Source: Bifidobacterium erythrocebi | GTDB lineage: Bacteria; Actinomycetota; Actinomycetes; Actinomycetales; Bifidobacteriaceae | Direction: 5' to 3' | Assembly: GCF_012932675.1 (NCBI RefSeq) | Contig: NZ_JAAIIF010000009.1 | Location: 1 to 64,000 of the forward strand | Length of the DNA: 64,000 bases | Shown: positions 25,545-34,452 of the stretch, piece by piece | How the letters are laid out: each line of letters opens with the position of its first letter | Position numbering within the stretch: the first letter of the stretch is position 1 | The notes under the pieces: model-generated | What the model saw: the letters and a program-made list of their open reading frames with translations, nothing else | What the model was told of the DNA's origin: nothing | Databases searched by the model: none | Program-made: the position numbers and the translations under genes

Positions 25545-27467
25545 ATGGAACGACGATCACGGCAACGCACCGAACGCCTGACACTGCTGGTCATGGTGGC
25601 CCCGATGGCGGGGCAGGTGATGCTGCTCGCCATGCTGCTGGCGTTCCAGCAGTGGATGTTCGCGGCGATGATCGTTCCCTCGTTGCTGGGATGCATGGCC
25701 TCGCTGGTCTTGGCGCTGCCACGCCGCAGCCAGGACGCACAAGGCGGCGCGATGCCGGCAGGAGGCAGGCTGGTCGATGCCTCGTCTTCCGGTGCTGCCA
25801 TGGCAGTTCCTGGCTCCGATCCCGCACGCCTGCAACGAATGCCCGCACGGCATCTGGAACTGCTGCTGGGCATGCACCGCGAGGCCGACCGGCTGCCGTG
25901 GCGCACGGTGGCGAGGCGCTGGCTGCACCCGTTCTCGATGAACGTGCCCATAGGCCTGACGGAACGCGGCGTGGTCTGCCTCGACCTGCAACGGCAGGGA
26001 CCGCACGCGCTGGTGGCCGGCACCACGGGGTCCGGCAAATCCGTGCTGCTGCAAAGCTGGTGCCTCGCCCTGGCCGCGCACAACCCGCCGGAACGTCTGC
26101 AATTCGTGTTCCTCGACTTCAAGGGCGGCACGGCCTTCCGCCCGCTCGAACGGCTCCCCCACTGCGTGGGCAGCGTATGCGATCTCGACCTGCAGCATGC
26201 GGTGCGCGCGTTGCATGCGCTCGATCTTGAACTGAAACGCCGGGAACGGCTGGTCGCCGAACAGCATGCGCAGGACATCTCCGCATTGCGTTTCGCGCCG
26301 CCACGGCTCGTAGTGGTCATCGACGAGTTCCACGCGCTGCGCGACCAGCTGCCCGACGTGGTGAACCGCATCGTGCACATCGCCTCGCTGGGCCGTTCGC
26401 TCGGCATGCATGTGATCGCCTGCACGCAGCACCCGGCCGGTCAGGTCTCCTCGGATATGAAGGCGAACATGACCTTGGGGCTGTGTCTGCGCGTGCGGGA
26501 CGCCATGCAGTCGGTGGAGATCCTGGGATCGGGTGTGGCCGCCTCCATTCCGCCGTCATTGCCCGGCGTGGTGTACTGCAACGACGGCGAGGGCGTGGAG
26601 GCCTGGCGGTGCGCGGCCACCGGGGACATCGGCCACATGGTCGACGCCATCATGCTTGCCGCGCGATGCCACGGCAGCATTCCTGCACCGACCCTGTTCT
26701 CCGCTCCCCTGCCACGCGTGGCGAAACGACTGCCTGCCGCCAGTCATGCGCATGGCATGCCGTTCGCGCTGGCGGACAACGGCGTGACGCTCCAGACCGC
26801 AACGCTGCCGCTGTCCCGCGGCAATATCGGCGTCATCGGCCCCCACGGACGGGGCAAGACCACGCTGCTGGCGGCCATCGCGCGCTGGGCCCGATTCTGC
26901 GCCGGCGAGCCGGCCCACGTGCGGTGGACGAGCCGGAACATGGGCGGCTATGCAACACGCGACCTGCCCGCGCCCGCCCATGGCGACGACGTTGGCATCG
27001 GCACCGGGCAAGAACCGATCACCGGAATCCCGGACGAGCCGCGTCCCATAAGTATCGCCGCCGGCACCACCAACGCCGGCACGGCTGCCAAAGCCGGCAC
27101 CCCCGCTTGCGCCGACAGCGAAACCGACATGCCGCCTCGGCGCATCTGGATCGTAGACGATGCGGACACGCTGTTCGACCCGTTCTGCGCCGACCCGCTC
27201 GCCGCCCAGTTGCGCGAAGCCCTTGCGGATCACACCGTCACCGTGGTCTTCGCCGTGGAGTCCAGCCGTCACGTGCGCATTCCCGACCATTGCGCCATCC
27301 GCGTGGTGTTCCCCACCGCCGACAAGGCCACCGACCAGATGAACGGCATACCGGCCGACATATGGGCGTCGCTCGGCCCGGATGCCCTCACGTTGCCGGG
27401 GCGTGCAGTGTTCATCGACCACGCCCAGGCGGTGCCGGTGCAATGCGTGTTTGGAGACGATTCGTGA
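25545..27467 (+). CDS. FtsK/SpoIIIE-type (EssC/EccC-like) ATPase, orphan
   Basis: A 640-residue protein with two N-terminal membrane helices (about residues 12-60) and two P-loop domains. The first has VAGTTGSGKSVLLQ and LVVVIDEFHAL, with DFKGGTAFRPL as in FtsK/SpoIIIE; the second has GPHGRGKTTLLAA and RIWIVDDADTLFD, separated by a Gly/Ala/Thr-rich linker. Type VII secretion ATPases have this two-helix plus repeated FtsK layout, but no WXG100, EccB, EccD or mycosin-like gene is nearby. A DNA-moving role is also possible. GGGGGT precedes ATG 25545. Confidence 0.82.
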   Translation: MERRSRQRTERLTLLVMVAPMAGQVMLLAMLLAFQQWMFAAMIVPSLLGCMASLVLALPRRSQDAQGGAMPAGGRLVDASSSGAAMAVPGSDPARLQRMPARHLELLLGMHREADRLPWRTVARRWLHPFSMNVPIGLTERGVVCLDLQRQGPHALVAGTTGSGKSVLLQSWCLALAAHNPPERLQFVFLDFKGGTAFRPLERLPHCVGSVCDLDLQHAVRALHALDLELKRRERLVAEQHAQDISALRFAPPRLVVVIDEFHALRDQLPDVVNRIVHIASLGRSLGMHVIACTQHPAGQVSSDMKANMTLGLCLRVRDAMQSVEILGSGVAASIPPSLPGVVYCNDGEGVEAWRCAATGDIGHMVDAIMLAARCHGSIPAPTLFSAPLPRVAKRLPAASHAHGMPFALADNGVTLQTATLPLSRGNIGVIGPHGRGKTTLLAAIARWARFCAGEPAHVRWTSRNMGGYATRDLPAPAHGDDVGIGTGQEPITGIPDEPRPISIAAGTTNAGTAAKAGTPACADSETDMPPRRIWIVDDADTLFDPFCADPLAAQLREALADHTVTVVFAVESSRHVRIPDHCAIRVVFPTADKATDQMNGIPADIWASLGPDALTLPGRAVFIDHAQAVPVQCVFGDDS

Positions 27468-27496
27468 AACTTCGCCAATCTCTTTGAGAAAAAGTC

Positions 27497-27526
27497 TTGA
27501 AAAACTCGAAGGAACGTGCTTACCTA
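27497..27526 (+). promoter_or_regulatory. Possible promoter of the second whiB gene
   Basis: TTGAAA at 27497-27502 and TACCTA at 27521-27526 are 18 bases apart, about 40 bases before the start codon. This is a fair housekeeping-type match. Confidence 0.4.
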
Positions 27527-27567
27527 TTACAGGAACAATTGTTGGATATTCCATTTGGGAGGACAAA

Positions 27568-27846
27568 ATGAGCAGCGCTTTTGATTGGCGAGCCAAGGCC
27601 GCATGCCGCGACAAGGATCCCGAGCTGTTTTTCCCTGTCGGCAACACCGGCGCTGCATATCAGCAGATTGAAGAAGCCAAGGCCGTGTGCCGCACCTGCA
27701 AGGTGATCGACGCCTGCCTGAAGTGCGCACTCGACACGAACCAGGATTATGGCGTGTGGGGTGGCCTGAGCGAGGACGAGCGCCGTCAGCTCAAGCGCAA
27801 GGCGATGCGTCTGCGCCGCACGCAGGCCATGCAGATGCAGATCTGA
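27568..27846 (+). CDS. WhiB-family iron-sulfur regulator (WhiB1/WblE-like)
   Basis: A 92-residue protein with the WhiB pattern: AACRDKDPELFF, VCRTCKVIDAC, the GVWGG turn and a basic C-terminal RRQLKRKAMRLRR. It is the short WhiB1/WblE type, usually essential or stress-linked in relatives and acting through an iron-sulfur cluster that senses redox or nitric oxide. GGGAGG precedes the ATG. It is a single-gene unit with its own promoter-like sequence and terminator. Confidence 0.92.
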   Translation: MSSAFDWRAKAACRDKDPELFFPVGNTGAAYQQIEEAKAVCRTCKVIDACLKCALDTNQDYGVWGGLSEDERRQLKRKAMRLRRTQAMQMQI

Positions 27847-27884
27847 TCGATATACAACACGCTTACGGCGGTTGCGCCGGCAAC

Positions 27885-27921
27885 GGGGCGGAGGGTGCAA
27901 GCCTTCCGCCCCGTTCGTTTT
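27885..27921 (+). terminator. Terminator after whiB
   Basis: GGGGCGGAGG pairs with CCTTCCGCCCC (one bulge) and is followed by GTTCGTTTTG, a T-rich tail. Confidence 0.75.
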
Positions 27922-27936
27922 GTCTGCGTATATGCC

Positions 27937-27973
27937 AGTGCCCTCCCGTCGGAGAACCCGGCGGGAGGGCACT
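27937..27973. terminator. Hairpin after the sensor kinase gene
   Basis: AGTGCCCTCCCG at 27937-27948 is a perfect 12-bp match to CGGGAGGGCACT at 27962-27973. It lies downstream of the leftward kinase gene and probably ends its transcript. Confidence 0.7.
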
Positions 27974-28014
27974 GATATCTATGCAAACCTGCTCTAGCAG
28001 ACTACTAGTACTGT

Positions 28015-29505
28015 CTACATCTGGGACTGCGCCGCGCGCAGCGTCATGTCCAGCACCACGCGGGTGCCGCCTTCGCGGCGGGCCTGCCAATGCACGCTGC
28101 CGCCGAAATCGTTGGTCACGAAGGTGTTGATGATCTGCGTGCCCAGGCCGGAACCGGAGGAACGGGCCATGCCGCCGTGCGCCTCCGAATCAAGGCCCAC
28201 GCCGTCATCCTCCACCACTACGTTGAGGTTCGCGCCGGAACGACCCACGGAAACCGTGATATGACCCTCCTCGCGGCCTTCGAAGCCGTGCTCCACGCAA
28301 TTGGTGATCAGCTCGGTGAGCACCAGCGACAACGGCGTGGCGTCCTGTGCCGGCATCATGCCGAACTTGCCCAGGAAGCTGATGCTGATGTGCTGGTCGC
28401 GCATGGTGGCCAGATCGACGGCCATCTTGAGCAGCTTGGAGATCACCTTGTCGAAGTCGACGACCTCGTCGGCGGTCTGACTCAGACCCTCGTGCACCAT
28501 GGCGATGGTCTGCACGCGGCGCTGTGCCTCCTTGAGCTCGGTCTTCACCTCTTCGGACTTGGTCTTGCGTGCCTGCAGACGCAGCAGCGCCGAAACGGCC
28601 TGCAGGTTGTTCTTCACACGGTGGTGGATCTCGGAGATCGTGGCGTCCTTGGTCTGCAGCTCCTTCTCGCGGCGGCGCAGCTCGGTGACGTCGCGGCACA
28701 GCACGATCGCGCCCATGCGCCCGTTCTCGTCGTACAACGGCAGGGAGCGCAACGAGACGGCGGAATGGTTGGCGCTGATCTCCGAATCGACGGCCGCCTT
28801 GCCGCTCAGCACGAGCGGCAGCTGGTCTTCGACCGGATCGTCGGTGTGCAGCAGGCTCACGCCCAGCTCGCTCAGGTAATGCCCGCGCATGGTGGCCAGC
28901 AGGCCGATCCTGCGGAAGCAGCTGATGGCGTTCGGGGAGGCGTAGCGCACGATGCCGTCCACGGTGAGGATGATGAATCCGTCGGACATGCGGGCGATGT
29001 GACGCTGGCTCATCACCGCGTCGGTATAGGGGAACTGTCCGCGCGGGATCATCTTGAACAGCTGCTTGCCGGCGTTGATGCTTTCGGTCTCGTAGCGGCC
29101 GTTCGATTCGCGGGTGGTCATGTTGGTCTCGCGCACCACGAGCCCGAGGGTCTTGCCGTGGGCGCGCACCGGGGCGTACACGCTACAGACGCTGACCTTG
29201 CCGAAATCGCGCATCTCCGGGGAGCGGTAGATGCCGTCGGCTTCCATGGCGGCGTCGAGTTCGGCTGTCTGATCGTCCGGCACGACCTTGCCGACGATGT
29301 CGTCGGCGCGCAGGGTGACCATGGTGGACGGGCGGCACTGCTCCGCCACCACATACTGCCCCTCACCGTTTTTGATGATGAGCAGCAGGTCCGCGAAGCT
29401 GAGATCCGCGACCACCTGCCAGTCGGCTACGAGGTGGTGCAGCCATTCACGATCCCTGTCGTCAAAGTCCGGACGCGTTGCAAGTATCTGAGAGAAATCG
29501 GCCAT
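28015..29505 (-). CDS. pdtaS: PdtaS-like cytoplasmic sensor histidine kinase
   Basis: About 496 residues, no membrane helix. N-terminal GAF-like domain (WQVVADLSFADLLLII is typical of PdtaS), then a PAS domain (FIILTVDGIVRYASPNA), then a HisKA_2 block SEIHHRVKNNLQAVSALLRL with the phospho-accepting histidine and an HATPase domain with NCVEHGF and DDGVGLD. PdtaS pairs with PdtaR, an ANTAR-type regulator that binds RNA; no such gene lies next to it here. The start at 29505 agrees with the family N-terminus; the ribosome site is weak. Named from resemblance, not from tested function. Confidence 0.87.
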   Translation of the reverse strand: MADFSQILATRPDFDDRDREWLHHLVADWQVVADLSFADLLLIIKNGEGQYVVAEQCRPSTMVTLRADDIVGKVVPDDQTAELDAAMEADGIYRSPEMRDFGKVSVCSVYAPVRAHGKTLGLVVRETNMTTRESNGRYETESINAGKQLFKMIPRGQFPYTDAVMSQRHIARMSDGFIILTVDGIVRYASPNAISCFRRIGLLATMRGHYLSELGVSLLHTDDPVEDQLPLVLSGKAAVDSEISANHSAVSLRSLPLYDENGRMGAIVLCRDVTELRRREKELQTKDATISEIHHRVKNNLQAVSALLRLQARKTKSEEVKTELKEAQRRVQTIAMVHEGLSQTADEVVDFDKVISKLLKMAVDLATMRDQHISISFLGKFGMMPAQDATPLSLVLTELITNCVEHGFEGREEGHITVSVGRSGANLNVVVEDDGVGLDSEAHGGMARSSGSGLGTQIINTFVTNDFGGSVHWQARREGGTRVVLDMTLRAAQSQM

Positions 29506-29560
29506 GCGACCATCATACGCACGCACGGCGGCGCGACACAAAGTTTTGACGCCATGTCAC

Positions 29561-29607
29561 TTGACTTTGCGATAACCTACGGTATCGTAGGTTACGGTTG
29601 CGTAACC
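29561..29607 (+). promoter_or_regulatory. Promoter overlapped by two small dyads before the hemolysin III gene
   Basis: TTGACT at 29561-29566 and TATCGT at 29583-29588 form a promoter with a 16-base spacer. AACCTAC and GTAGGTT (29574-29593) mirror each other across the -10, and GGTTACG-GTTG-CGTAACC (29590-29607) is a second perfect dyad right after it. This resembles a repressor operator of the TetR kind. Confidence 0.55.
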
Positions 29608-29624
29608 AACCTGGAAGGATCACC

Positions 29625-30536
29625 ATGTCAGAACGCGAAGAGACGGAGATCGCCCGCAAGCAGGCCGCTGTGATGGACGCGCAGGATCAGGCCGTCAAAT
29701 CGAAGGCGGACGGCGTACGCGCCCGCGCCCAGCTCAAAGCGGAGAAAATACGGCTGAAGGCCGAGACGAAGGCCAAGCACGTCATCGCCAAGGGCGAAAT
29801 CAAGGCCGCCAAGATCGAAGGCATCGATCTTCCGGAACTCGAGCACAAGCGCAAGCCGCGCAAGATCCGCTACGACGTGCACGGCAGGCCGAAGCCGGCG
29901 ATGCGCGGCTGGATCCACGCCGTCGCCGCCCCCCTGTCGCTCGCGGCCGGCATCGTGCTGATCTGCCTGGCCAGGCAGACGGGCCTCAAATGGGCCTGCG
30001 CCGTGTTCATGGTCAGCTCACTCATCCTGTTCACCAACTCCGCCGCCTACCACCTGGGCGACTGGAGCAGCAAGGTCACCAACGTGCTCAGGCGCATCGA
30101 CCACGTCAACATCTTCCTCCTGATCGCCGGCACCTACACGCCGGTGGCGTTCGCCCTGCAGCCGTTCTGGCGCAACACCATCATCATCTCCATGTGGGCG
30201 TGCACCGCCGTGGCCATCATCATCAACGTCATCTGGACCACCGCGCCGCGCTGGCTGTATACCCTGGTGTACGTCATCTTCGGCATCTACGGGCTGGCCT
30301 ACATGGTGTTGTTCTGGACCTCGCCCGTGGCGGGCCCTGCGGTGACGATCCTCATCATCGCCGGCGGCGTCTGCTACATCGCCGGCGCCATCGTCTACGC
30401 GCGCCGCAGCCCCGACCCGTGGCCGCGCGTGTTCGGCTTCCACGAGATCTTCCACTGCGGCACGGTCGCCGGGTACGCATGCCACATGGTCGCCATCTAC
30501 ATGGTGATCGTCAATATGTGGACCATGCTGCCCTAA
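29625..30536 (+). CDS. Hemolysin III / PAQR-family membrane protein
   Basis: The protein has 303 residues. The first 80 are charged, Lys/Ala/Glu-rich and probably coiled coil; then come seven membrane segments with the family blocks SAAYHLGDWSS, RRIDHVNIFLLIAGTYTP and FHEIFHCGTVAGYACH, which hold the metal-binding Ser/His/Asp set. Bacterial family members are mostly of unknown function, with links to membrane homeostasis; the hemolysin name is historical. GGAAGG precedes the ATG at 29625. The dyads in its promoter suggest control by a repressor. Confidence 0.88.
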   Translation: MSEREETEIARKQAAVMDAQDQAVKSKADGVRARAQLKAEKIRLKAETKAKHVIAKGEIKAAKIEGIDLPELEHKRKPRKIRYDVHGRPKPAMRGWIHAVAAPLSLAAGIVLICLARQTGLKWACAVFMVSSLILFTNSAAYHLGDWSSKVTNVLRRIDHVNIFLLIAGTYTPVAFALQPFWRNTIIISMWACTAVAIIINVIWTTAPRWLYTLVYVIFGIYGLAYMVLFWTSPVAGPAVTILIIAGGVCYIAGAIVYARRSPDPWPRVFGFHEIFHCGTVAGYACHMVAIYMVIVNMWTMLP

Positions 30537-30550
30537 GCCGGCTGCAAGGC

Positions 30551-30630
30551 TTCGGGCGGAACCACGGCAAACCGCCCGAAATATATGAATGCGCCGCCCC
30601 GGAAAACCCCGGGGCGGCGCATTCATATAT
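30551..30630. terminator. Two adjacent hairpins between convergent genes
   Basis: TTCGGGCGG (30551-30559) pairs with CCGCCCGAA (30572-30580). Directly after, 30581-30602 pairs perfectly over 22 bases with 30609-30630 around a six-base loop. It separates hemolysin III from greA and can end both transcripts. Confidence 0.85.
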
Positions 30631-30653
30631 GCCGATAAAAACCGTATACCGGC

Positions 30654-31136
30654 TCAGCTCAGCGGCTTGGAATCCTTGATGGTCACAGAGATCTCACGGC
30701 CGTTCGGAGCCTTGTAGCTCACGGTATCGCCGACCTTCGCGCCGTAGATGGCGGCGCCGATCGGGGACTCCGGGCTGATGATGGTCTGATCGGTGGCGAT
30801 GGCCAGATCGTGCGATCCCAGCACGAACACCTTCTCGCGGCCGTTCATGTCGAGCGTGACCAGCGAACCGTCGCCGACCTTGCCCGCGGGCGGAGCGGTG
30901 AGAATCTTGGCGTGACGCAGCTTGAACGTCAGCTCCTCGATGCGGCCCTGGTTGACGCGCTGGGCCTCACGCGCGGCCTGATAGCCGCCGTTCTCGCTCA
31001 GATCGCCTTCGGCGCGTGCGGCGGCGACCTTGCCGATAATCTCGTCGCGGTACTCGCCCTCACGCCACTTGAGCTCTTCCTGCATCTTGTCGTAGGCCTC
31101 CTGCGTGAGCAGGAACACCTGATCCTCTTGTGCCAT
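30654..31136 (-). CDS. greA: Transcription elongation factor GreA
   Basis: A 160-residue protein with the N-terminal coiled coil (YRDEIIGKVAAARAEGDLSENGGYQAARE, whose acidic tip enters the RNA polymerase secondary channel) and the C-terminal FKBP-like domain (IISPESPIGAAIYG). It rescues backtracked polymerase by stimulating transcript cleavage. Length is normal. AAAGGAG precedes the start. A hairpin separates it from the upstream FKBP gene on the same strand. Confidence 0.95.
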   Translation of the reverse strand: MAQEDQVFLLTQEAYDKMQEELKWREGEYRDEIIGKVAAARAEGDLSENGGYQAAREAQRVNQGRIEELTFKLRHAKILTAPPAGKVGDGSLVTLDMNGREKVFVLGSHDLAIATDQTIISPESPIGAAIYGAKVGDTVSYKAPNGREISVTIKDSKPLS

Positions 31137-31154
31137 ATCGACTCCTTTGTTGTT

Positions 31155-31188
31155 CGAAGAAAGCGCCGGTGCCTTGGCTCCCGGCGCT
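31155..31188 (-). terminator. Terminator between the FKBP gene and greA
   Basis: AGCGCCGG at 31162-31169 pairs with CCGGCGCT at 31181-31188; on the minus strand TTTCTTC follows. Confidence 0.6.
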
Positions 31189-31225
31189 CCCGATGGTTGT
31201 AAGCGTTATTCGCGTTATCTGGTTG

Positions 31226-31633
31226 TCAGCGCGTGGAGATGATGTCGACCACGAACACCAGGGTGTCGTCGCCGCCGATGCCGGCCTGCGGAACGCCACG
31301 GCTGCCATAGCCGTACTCCGGCGGGATAGAGACCACCAGGCGGGAACCGACGTTGTGGCCCGGCACCGTCTGATCCCAGCCCTTGATGACCTGACCCACG
31401 CCGATGCCGAAGCTGGCCGGCTGGTGGCGGTCGAAGCTGGAGTCGAACGGTTCCTCCTTGCCCCACACCACACCGTGATAGTTCACGGTGACGGTGTCTC
31501 CGCGACGCACCATCGGACCGTCGCCTTCAACGAGCTCCACGGCCTTCAGGCCCTTCGGGGCTTGCTCAGTGGGGAATTCAATCGTCGGGCGGGCGCCGAA
31601 CTCGCTGTTCACCTTGGGCATCTGGTCTGCCAT
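31226..31633 (-). CDS. FKBP-type peptidyl-prolyl isomerase
   Basis: A 135-residue single-domain FKBP without signal peptide, so cytoplasmic. GDTVTVNYHGVVWGKEEPFDSSF, the block VIKGWDQTVPGHNVGSRLVVSIPPEYGYG and the closing DTLVFVVDII make up the whole fold and active site. It speeds proline isomerisation during protein folding. AGGAGG before ATG 31633 decides the start. Confidence 0.92.
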   Translation of the reverse strand: MADQMPKVNSEFGARPTIEFPTEQAPKGLKAVELVEGDGPMVRRGDTVTVNYHGVVWGKEEPFDSSFDRHQPASFGIGVGQVIKGWDQTVPGHNVGSRLVVSIPPEYGYGSRGVPQAGIGGDDTLVFVVDIISTR

Positions 31634-31800
31634 GTCAAAAACCTCCTGTTTGGGCAATGCGCTCTAGATTAGCACCATCACACCCATTTGGGCACCTTTG
31701 CGGCCAAACCGCCGCATTGCGAACATCCAGCCGTCCAATATGCGCACATACGCGGCGATGCCAGAGCCCTCTCTCTAGCGGTGCGGCTTAGCGGCACGGC

Positions 31801-32370
31801 TTATCGGTACAGCGCGGAGAACATCATCACCATGGCGATCAGGCCAAGCACCGCGAGTACGATCTGCACGACCAGCAACGTGATGGCCAGCGGCTTGCGC
31901 GTGCACAGCTTGGACGCGAACAACTGCCCCAGCAGGAACGCCAGAAAACCGAAGATCGCATAATTCAGGGTGATGGCGAGCACATCGCCGTTCGACAGCA
32001 CCACGCCGTTGAGCGGCTGGCCGATGGAGTTCATCAGCGAGGTCGCCACCAGCAGGCCCCACACGCCGAAGCCGATGAGGCCCACCACGCCGTACGCCAG
32101 CGGCTTGAACTTGGCCCTCATGCGCAGGGTGAAGGATTCGGCGCACCACAGCAGCGCGAACCCGACCACATAGGTGAATACGATGGCGACGGCCACCGCC
32201 ACGCACATCCACGGCACCAGGGCGACGCCGCCGCCCATCATCGACAGGTAGAAACCCGAGCAGGAAATGGCCCCCACGCCCAGCACGGTGCCGATGATGA
32301 TGGCCTGCGTCGGCATGGTCGGCAGACCGCCGGCCGTGGTCTTCTCTACGTCGCTCCAACTGGATGGCAT
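31801..32370 (-). CDS. Hypothetical multi-spanning membrane protein
   Basis: A 189-residue protein with five or six hydrophobic segments and short loops; N-terminal 18 residues are polar. I recognise no family. GGAGCGG precedes the ATG. It stands alone between the FKBP gene and tRNA-Leu, all in leftward orientation. A protein of this kind is common in bifidobacteria without known function. Confidence 0.7.
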   Translation of the reverse strand: MPSSWSDVEKTTAGGLPTMPTQAIIIGTVLGVGAISCSGFYLSMMGGGVALVPWMCVAVAVAIVFTYVVGFALLWCAESFTLRMRAKFKPLAYGVVGLIGFGVWGLLVATSLMNSIGQPLNGVVLSNGDVLAITLNYAIFGFLAFLLGQLFASKLCTRKPLAITLLVVQIVLAVLGLIAMVMMFSALYR

Positions 32371-32584
32371 ATCCGCTCCTCACGTCGTCTCGTGCTTGCC
32401 ATGGAGCACCTTACCTGCCGTTTGTTTCGTTTGTTTTGCCCACACCCCGCGCCCACATCGTGCCCACGGTTTGCCCACGGTTTTTACGAATTGGAACGGA
32501 TCAGGGCGATTCAAGCGGAAGCGAAAACCAGTGAAAATCGTTGGGAATACAGGAAAACCGCCGTTTCCGGCGGTTTCATGAGCG

Positions 32585-32664
32585 TGCCTCCAGCGGGACT
32601 CGAACCCGCAAGCCGAAGCGGCTGATTTTAAGTCAGCTGCGTATACCAATTTCGCCATGGAGGC
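32585..32664 (-). tRNA. tRNA-Leu (anticodon TAA)
   Basis: Read leftward the gene begins GCCTCCATGGCG and ends CGCTGGAGGC plus the A discriminator; the seven-base acceptor stem GCCTCCA/TGGAGGC is perfect. The anticodon loop is CTTAAAA within a five-pair stem, giving TAA. The variable arm CGCTTCGGCTT is a short hairpin, as in class II tRNAs, and the T arm GCGGGTTCGAGTCCCGC is canonical. CCA is not encoded. Confidence 0.95.
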
Positions 32665-32760
32665 ATCGGTCATACCACGCGCCCGCCGAACCCGATCCAA
32701 ACGAACCGGAACCGGAAGGGTGCGAGATACCGACCGACGTTATTGTATGCTAGCACGCCC

Positions 32761-33759
32761 TCAGGCATTCAGCAGCCTGCGGCCATAATCAAGCACCAGT
32801 CCGTCGAGCAGACCATGCTCGCTGGCCACATAGGAGTCGATGGGCTCACCATGGTCGGCCTTCGCCGCCTCGCTCACGCGCGACAGCACGCGGTTCCACA
32901 CCACGGCACCGCCGCCCACCACGTCGATGCGTCCGGGGTGGATGGTCTTGTATTCGGCGCGTTCGGCACGGGTCATGGCAAGGAAACGGTCGTCCACCTG
33001 GTAGGCCTCCTCAATCGGCAGACGATAGCCGTCCACCAGGGAGTGGTCGTATTCCTTGAGTCCCATGGCCAATGCGGTCATGGTGGTGACGGTGCCGGAC
33101 ACGCCGATGATGGTGCGTGCACGCCCGGCCGGAACCGTGCGGAACGCCTCGTCGATATGCTCGTCGATGTCGCGGTACGCCTCCTCGACCTGTTCGGCGG
33201 TGGGCGGATCGTTCTTCAGATGACGTTCCGTCATGCGCACGGAACCGATGTTCATGGAGTAGGCCGCCTGCACCTGGGTGGCCGGCGCGCTCTTGCCATC
33301 GCCGCCGATGACCAGCTCGGTGGAGCCGCCACCAAGATCGACCACCAGATACGGCGGTTCCAGGTCGCTTCTCGGCACGACGCTGGTTGCTCCGAGGAAG
33401 CTCAGATCGGCTTCTTCCGTGCCGGGAATGACCTCGGGGCGCACGCCCAGGATCCGTTCGATGCCATCCTCGAACTCCTCGCGATTGGAGGCGTCACGCG
33501 TGGCGGACGTGGCGACGAAGCGCAGGCCGTCGACGGGATGCTCCTCAAGGATCTGCGCGAACTCACGTGCCGCGGCGTACGCCCGCTCCAACGCCTCGTC
33601 CGCAAAACGGTGCGTCTTGTCCACATCCTGGCCGAGACGGATCACCTTCAACTGGCGCGGCACGATCTCCGTCATGCCGTTCTCGTCGACCCGAGCCACC
33701 TTGAGTCGAATGGAATTCGTACCGCAGTCAATACCCGCCACGGTCACCGATTTCGCCAT
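32761..33759 (-). CDS. ppx: Ppx/GppA-family exopolyphosphatase
   Basis: A 332-residue protein of the ASKHA fold. GIDCGTNSIRLKV is the phosphate-1 loop, LVVDLGGGSTELVIGG the phosphate-2 loop, and GVSGTVTTMTALA a further nucleotide/polyphosphate loop. It cleaves phosphate from polyphosphate or acts on pppGpp; single-domain forms like this are usual in actinobacteria. AAAGGAG precedes the start. It closes the eno-ftsB-DUF501-ppx row, a conserved actinobacterial order. Confidence 0.9.
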   Translation of the reverse strand: MAKSVTVAGIDCGTNSIRLKVARVDENGMTEIVPRQLKVIRLGQDVDKTHRFADEALERAYAAAREFAQILEEHPVDGLRFVATSATRDASNREEFEDGIERILGVRPEVIPGTEEADLSFLGATSVVPRSDLEPPYLVVDLGGGSTELVIGGDGKSAPATQVQAAYSMNIGSVRMTERHLKNDPPTAEQVEEAYRDIDEHIDEAFRTVPAGRARTIIGVSGTVTTMTALAMGLKEYDHSLVDGYRLPIEEAYQVDDRFLAMTRAERAEYKTIHPGRIDVVGGGAVVWNRVLSRVSEAAKADHGEPIDSYVASEHGLLDGLVLDYGRRLLNA

Positions 33760-33828
33760 CGTTTCACTCTCCTTTGCTTACAGCCGTTTCGCTTGCGCCG
33801 GTTTCAGGCCGACAATCGTTCAGAGCGA

Positions 33829-34410
33829 CTACTCCTGCGCCTCTTCGGCGGCGGGCCAGGCCACGCTGCACCGGCATACGGTGGGGTCGAATTCGCCCTT
33901 GACGCGTTCGAGCACCATGTCGCCGATCGGGTTCACACCGGGGCCCATCACCAGGGACTGGGCGATCAGGGCATGCAGGCACTTGACACGCACGGGCATG
34001 CCGCCGGCGGACGTGCCCTCGATATGCTCCTCGCTATCACCCAGCCGCACGGCGATGGCGTGACGGAACTCCAGGTACAGCGCATGCGCACGCTCGTACG
34101 CGGCCTTGACCGCCTCATCGTCGGCAACCATGGCACCGTAGTCGCGCATGGCGCCCTCGGCCTCCACATGCGACGCGGCCTTGACCGCCTCGGGGCTGGT
34201 CAGATAGCAGGTCGTGGGGAACGGCACTCCCCCAGGCAGCAGCGGCCTGGTCACCACGGCCAGCGGACGCCCGCACACGCAGCGCGCACCGACGGCCACC
34301 ATGCCGCGCGGATAGCGCCCCAACTGCTCCTGCACGATGGCGATATCACGTTCTGCCGGCTGCTGCGCGAGAAGCCGCTCCGCCAATGCGTCGGGTTCGA
34401 TCTGGCTCAC
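33829..34410 (-). CDS. DUF501-domain protein
   Basis: A 193-residue protein of the DUF501 family, function unknown. It always sits next to ftsB-like and ppx genes in actinobacteria. It contains a cysteine set (CVCGRPL, CYLTSPE, CLHA, VCRCS) that may hold a metal; this is my observation. The start is GTG at 34410 with AGGAAGG before it. Confidence 0.88.
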   Translation of the reverse strand: MSQIEPDALAERLLAQQPAERDIAIVQEQLGRYPRGMVAVGARCVCGRPLAVVTRPLLPGGVPFPTTCYLTSPEAVKAASHVEAEGAMRDYGAMVADDEAVKAAYERAHALYLEFRHAIAVRLGDSEEHIEGTSAGGMPVRVKCLHALIAQSLVMGPGVNPIGDMVLERVKGEFDPTVCRCSVAWPAAEEAQE

Positions 34411-34452
34411 TATTGCCCTTCCTGTTGTACTGTTTGCTTGACGCTTGTTGCT

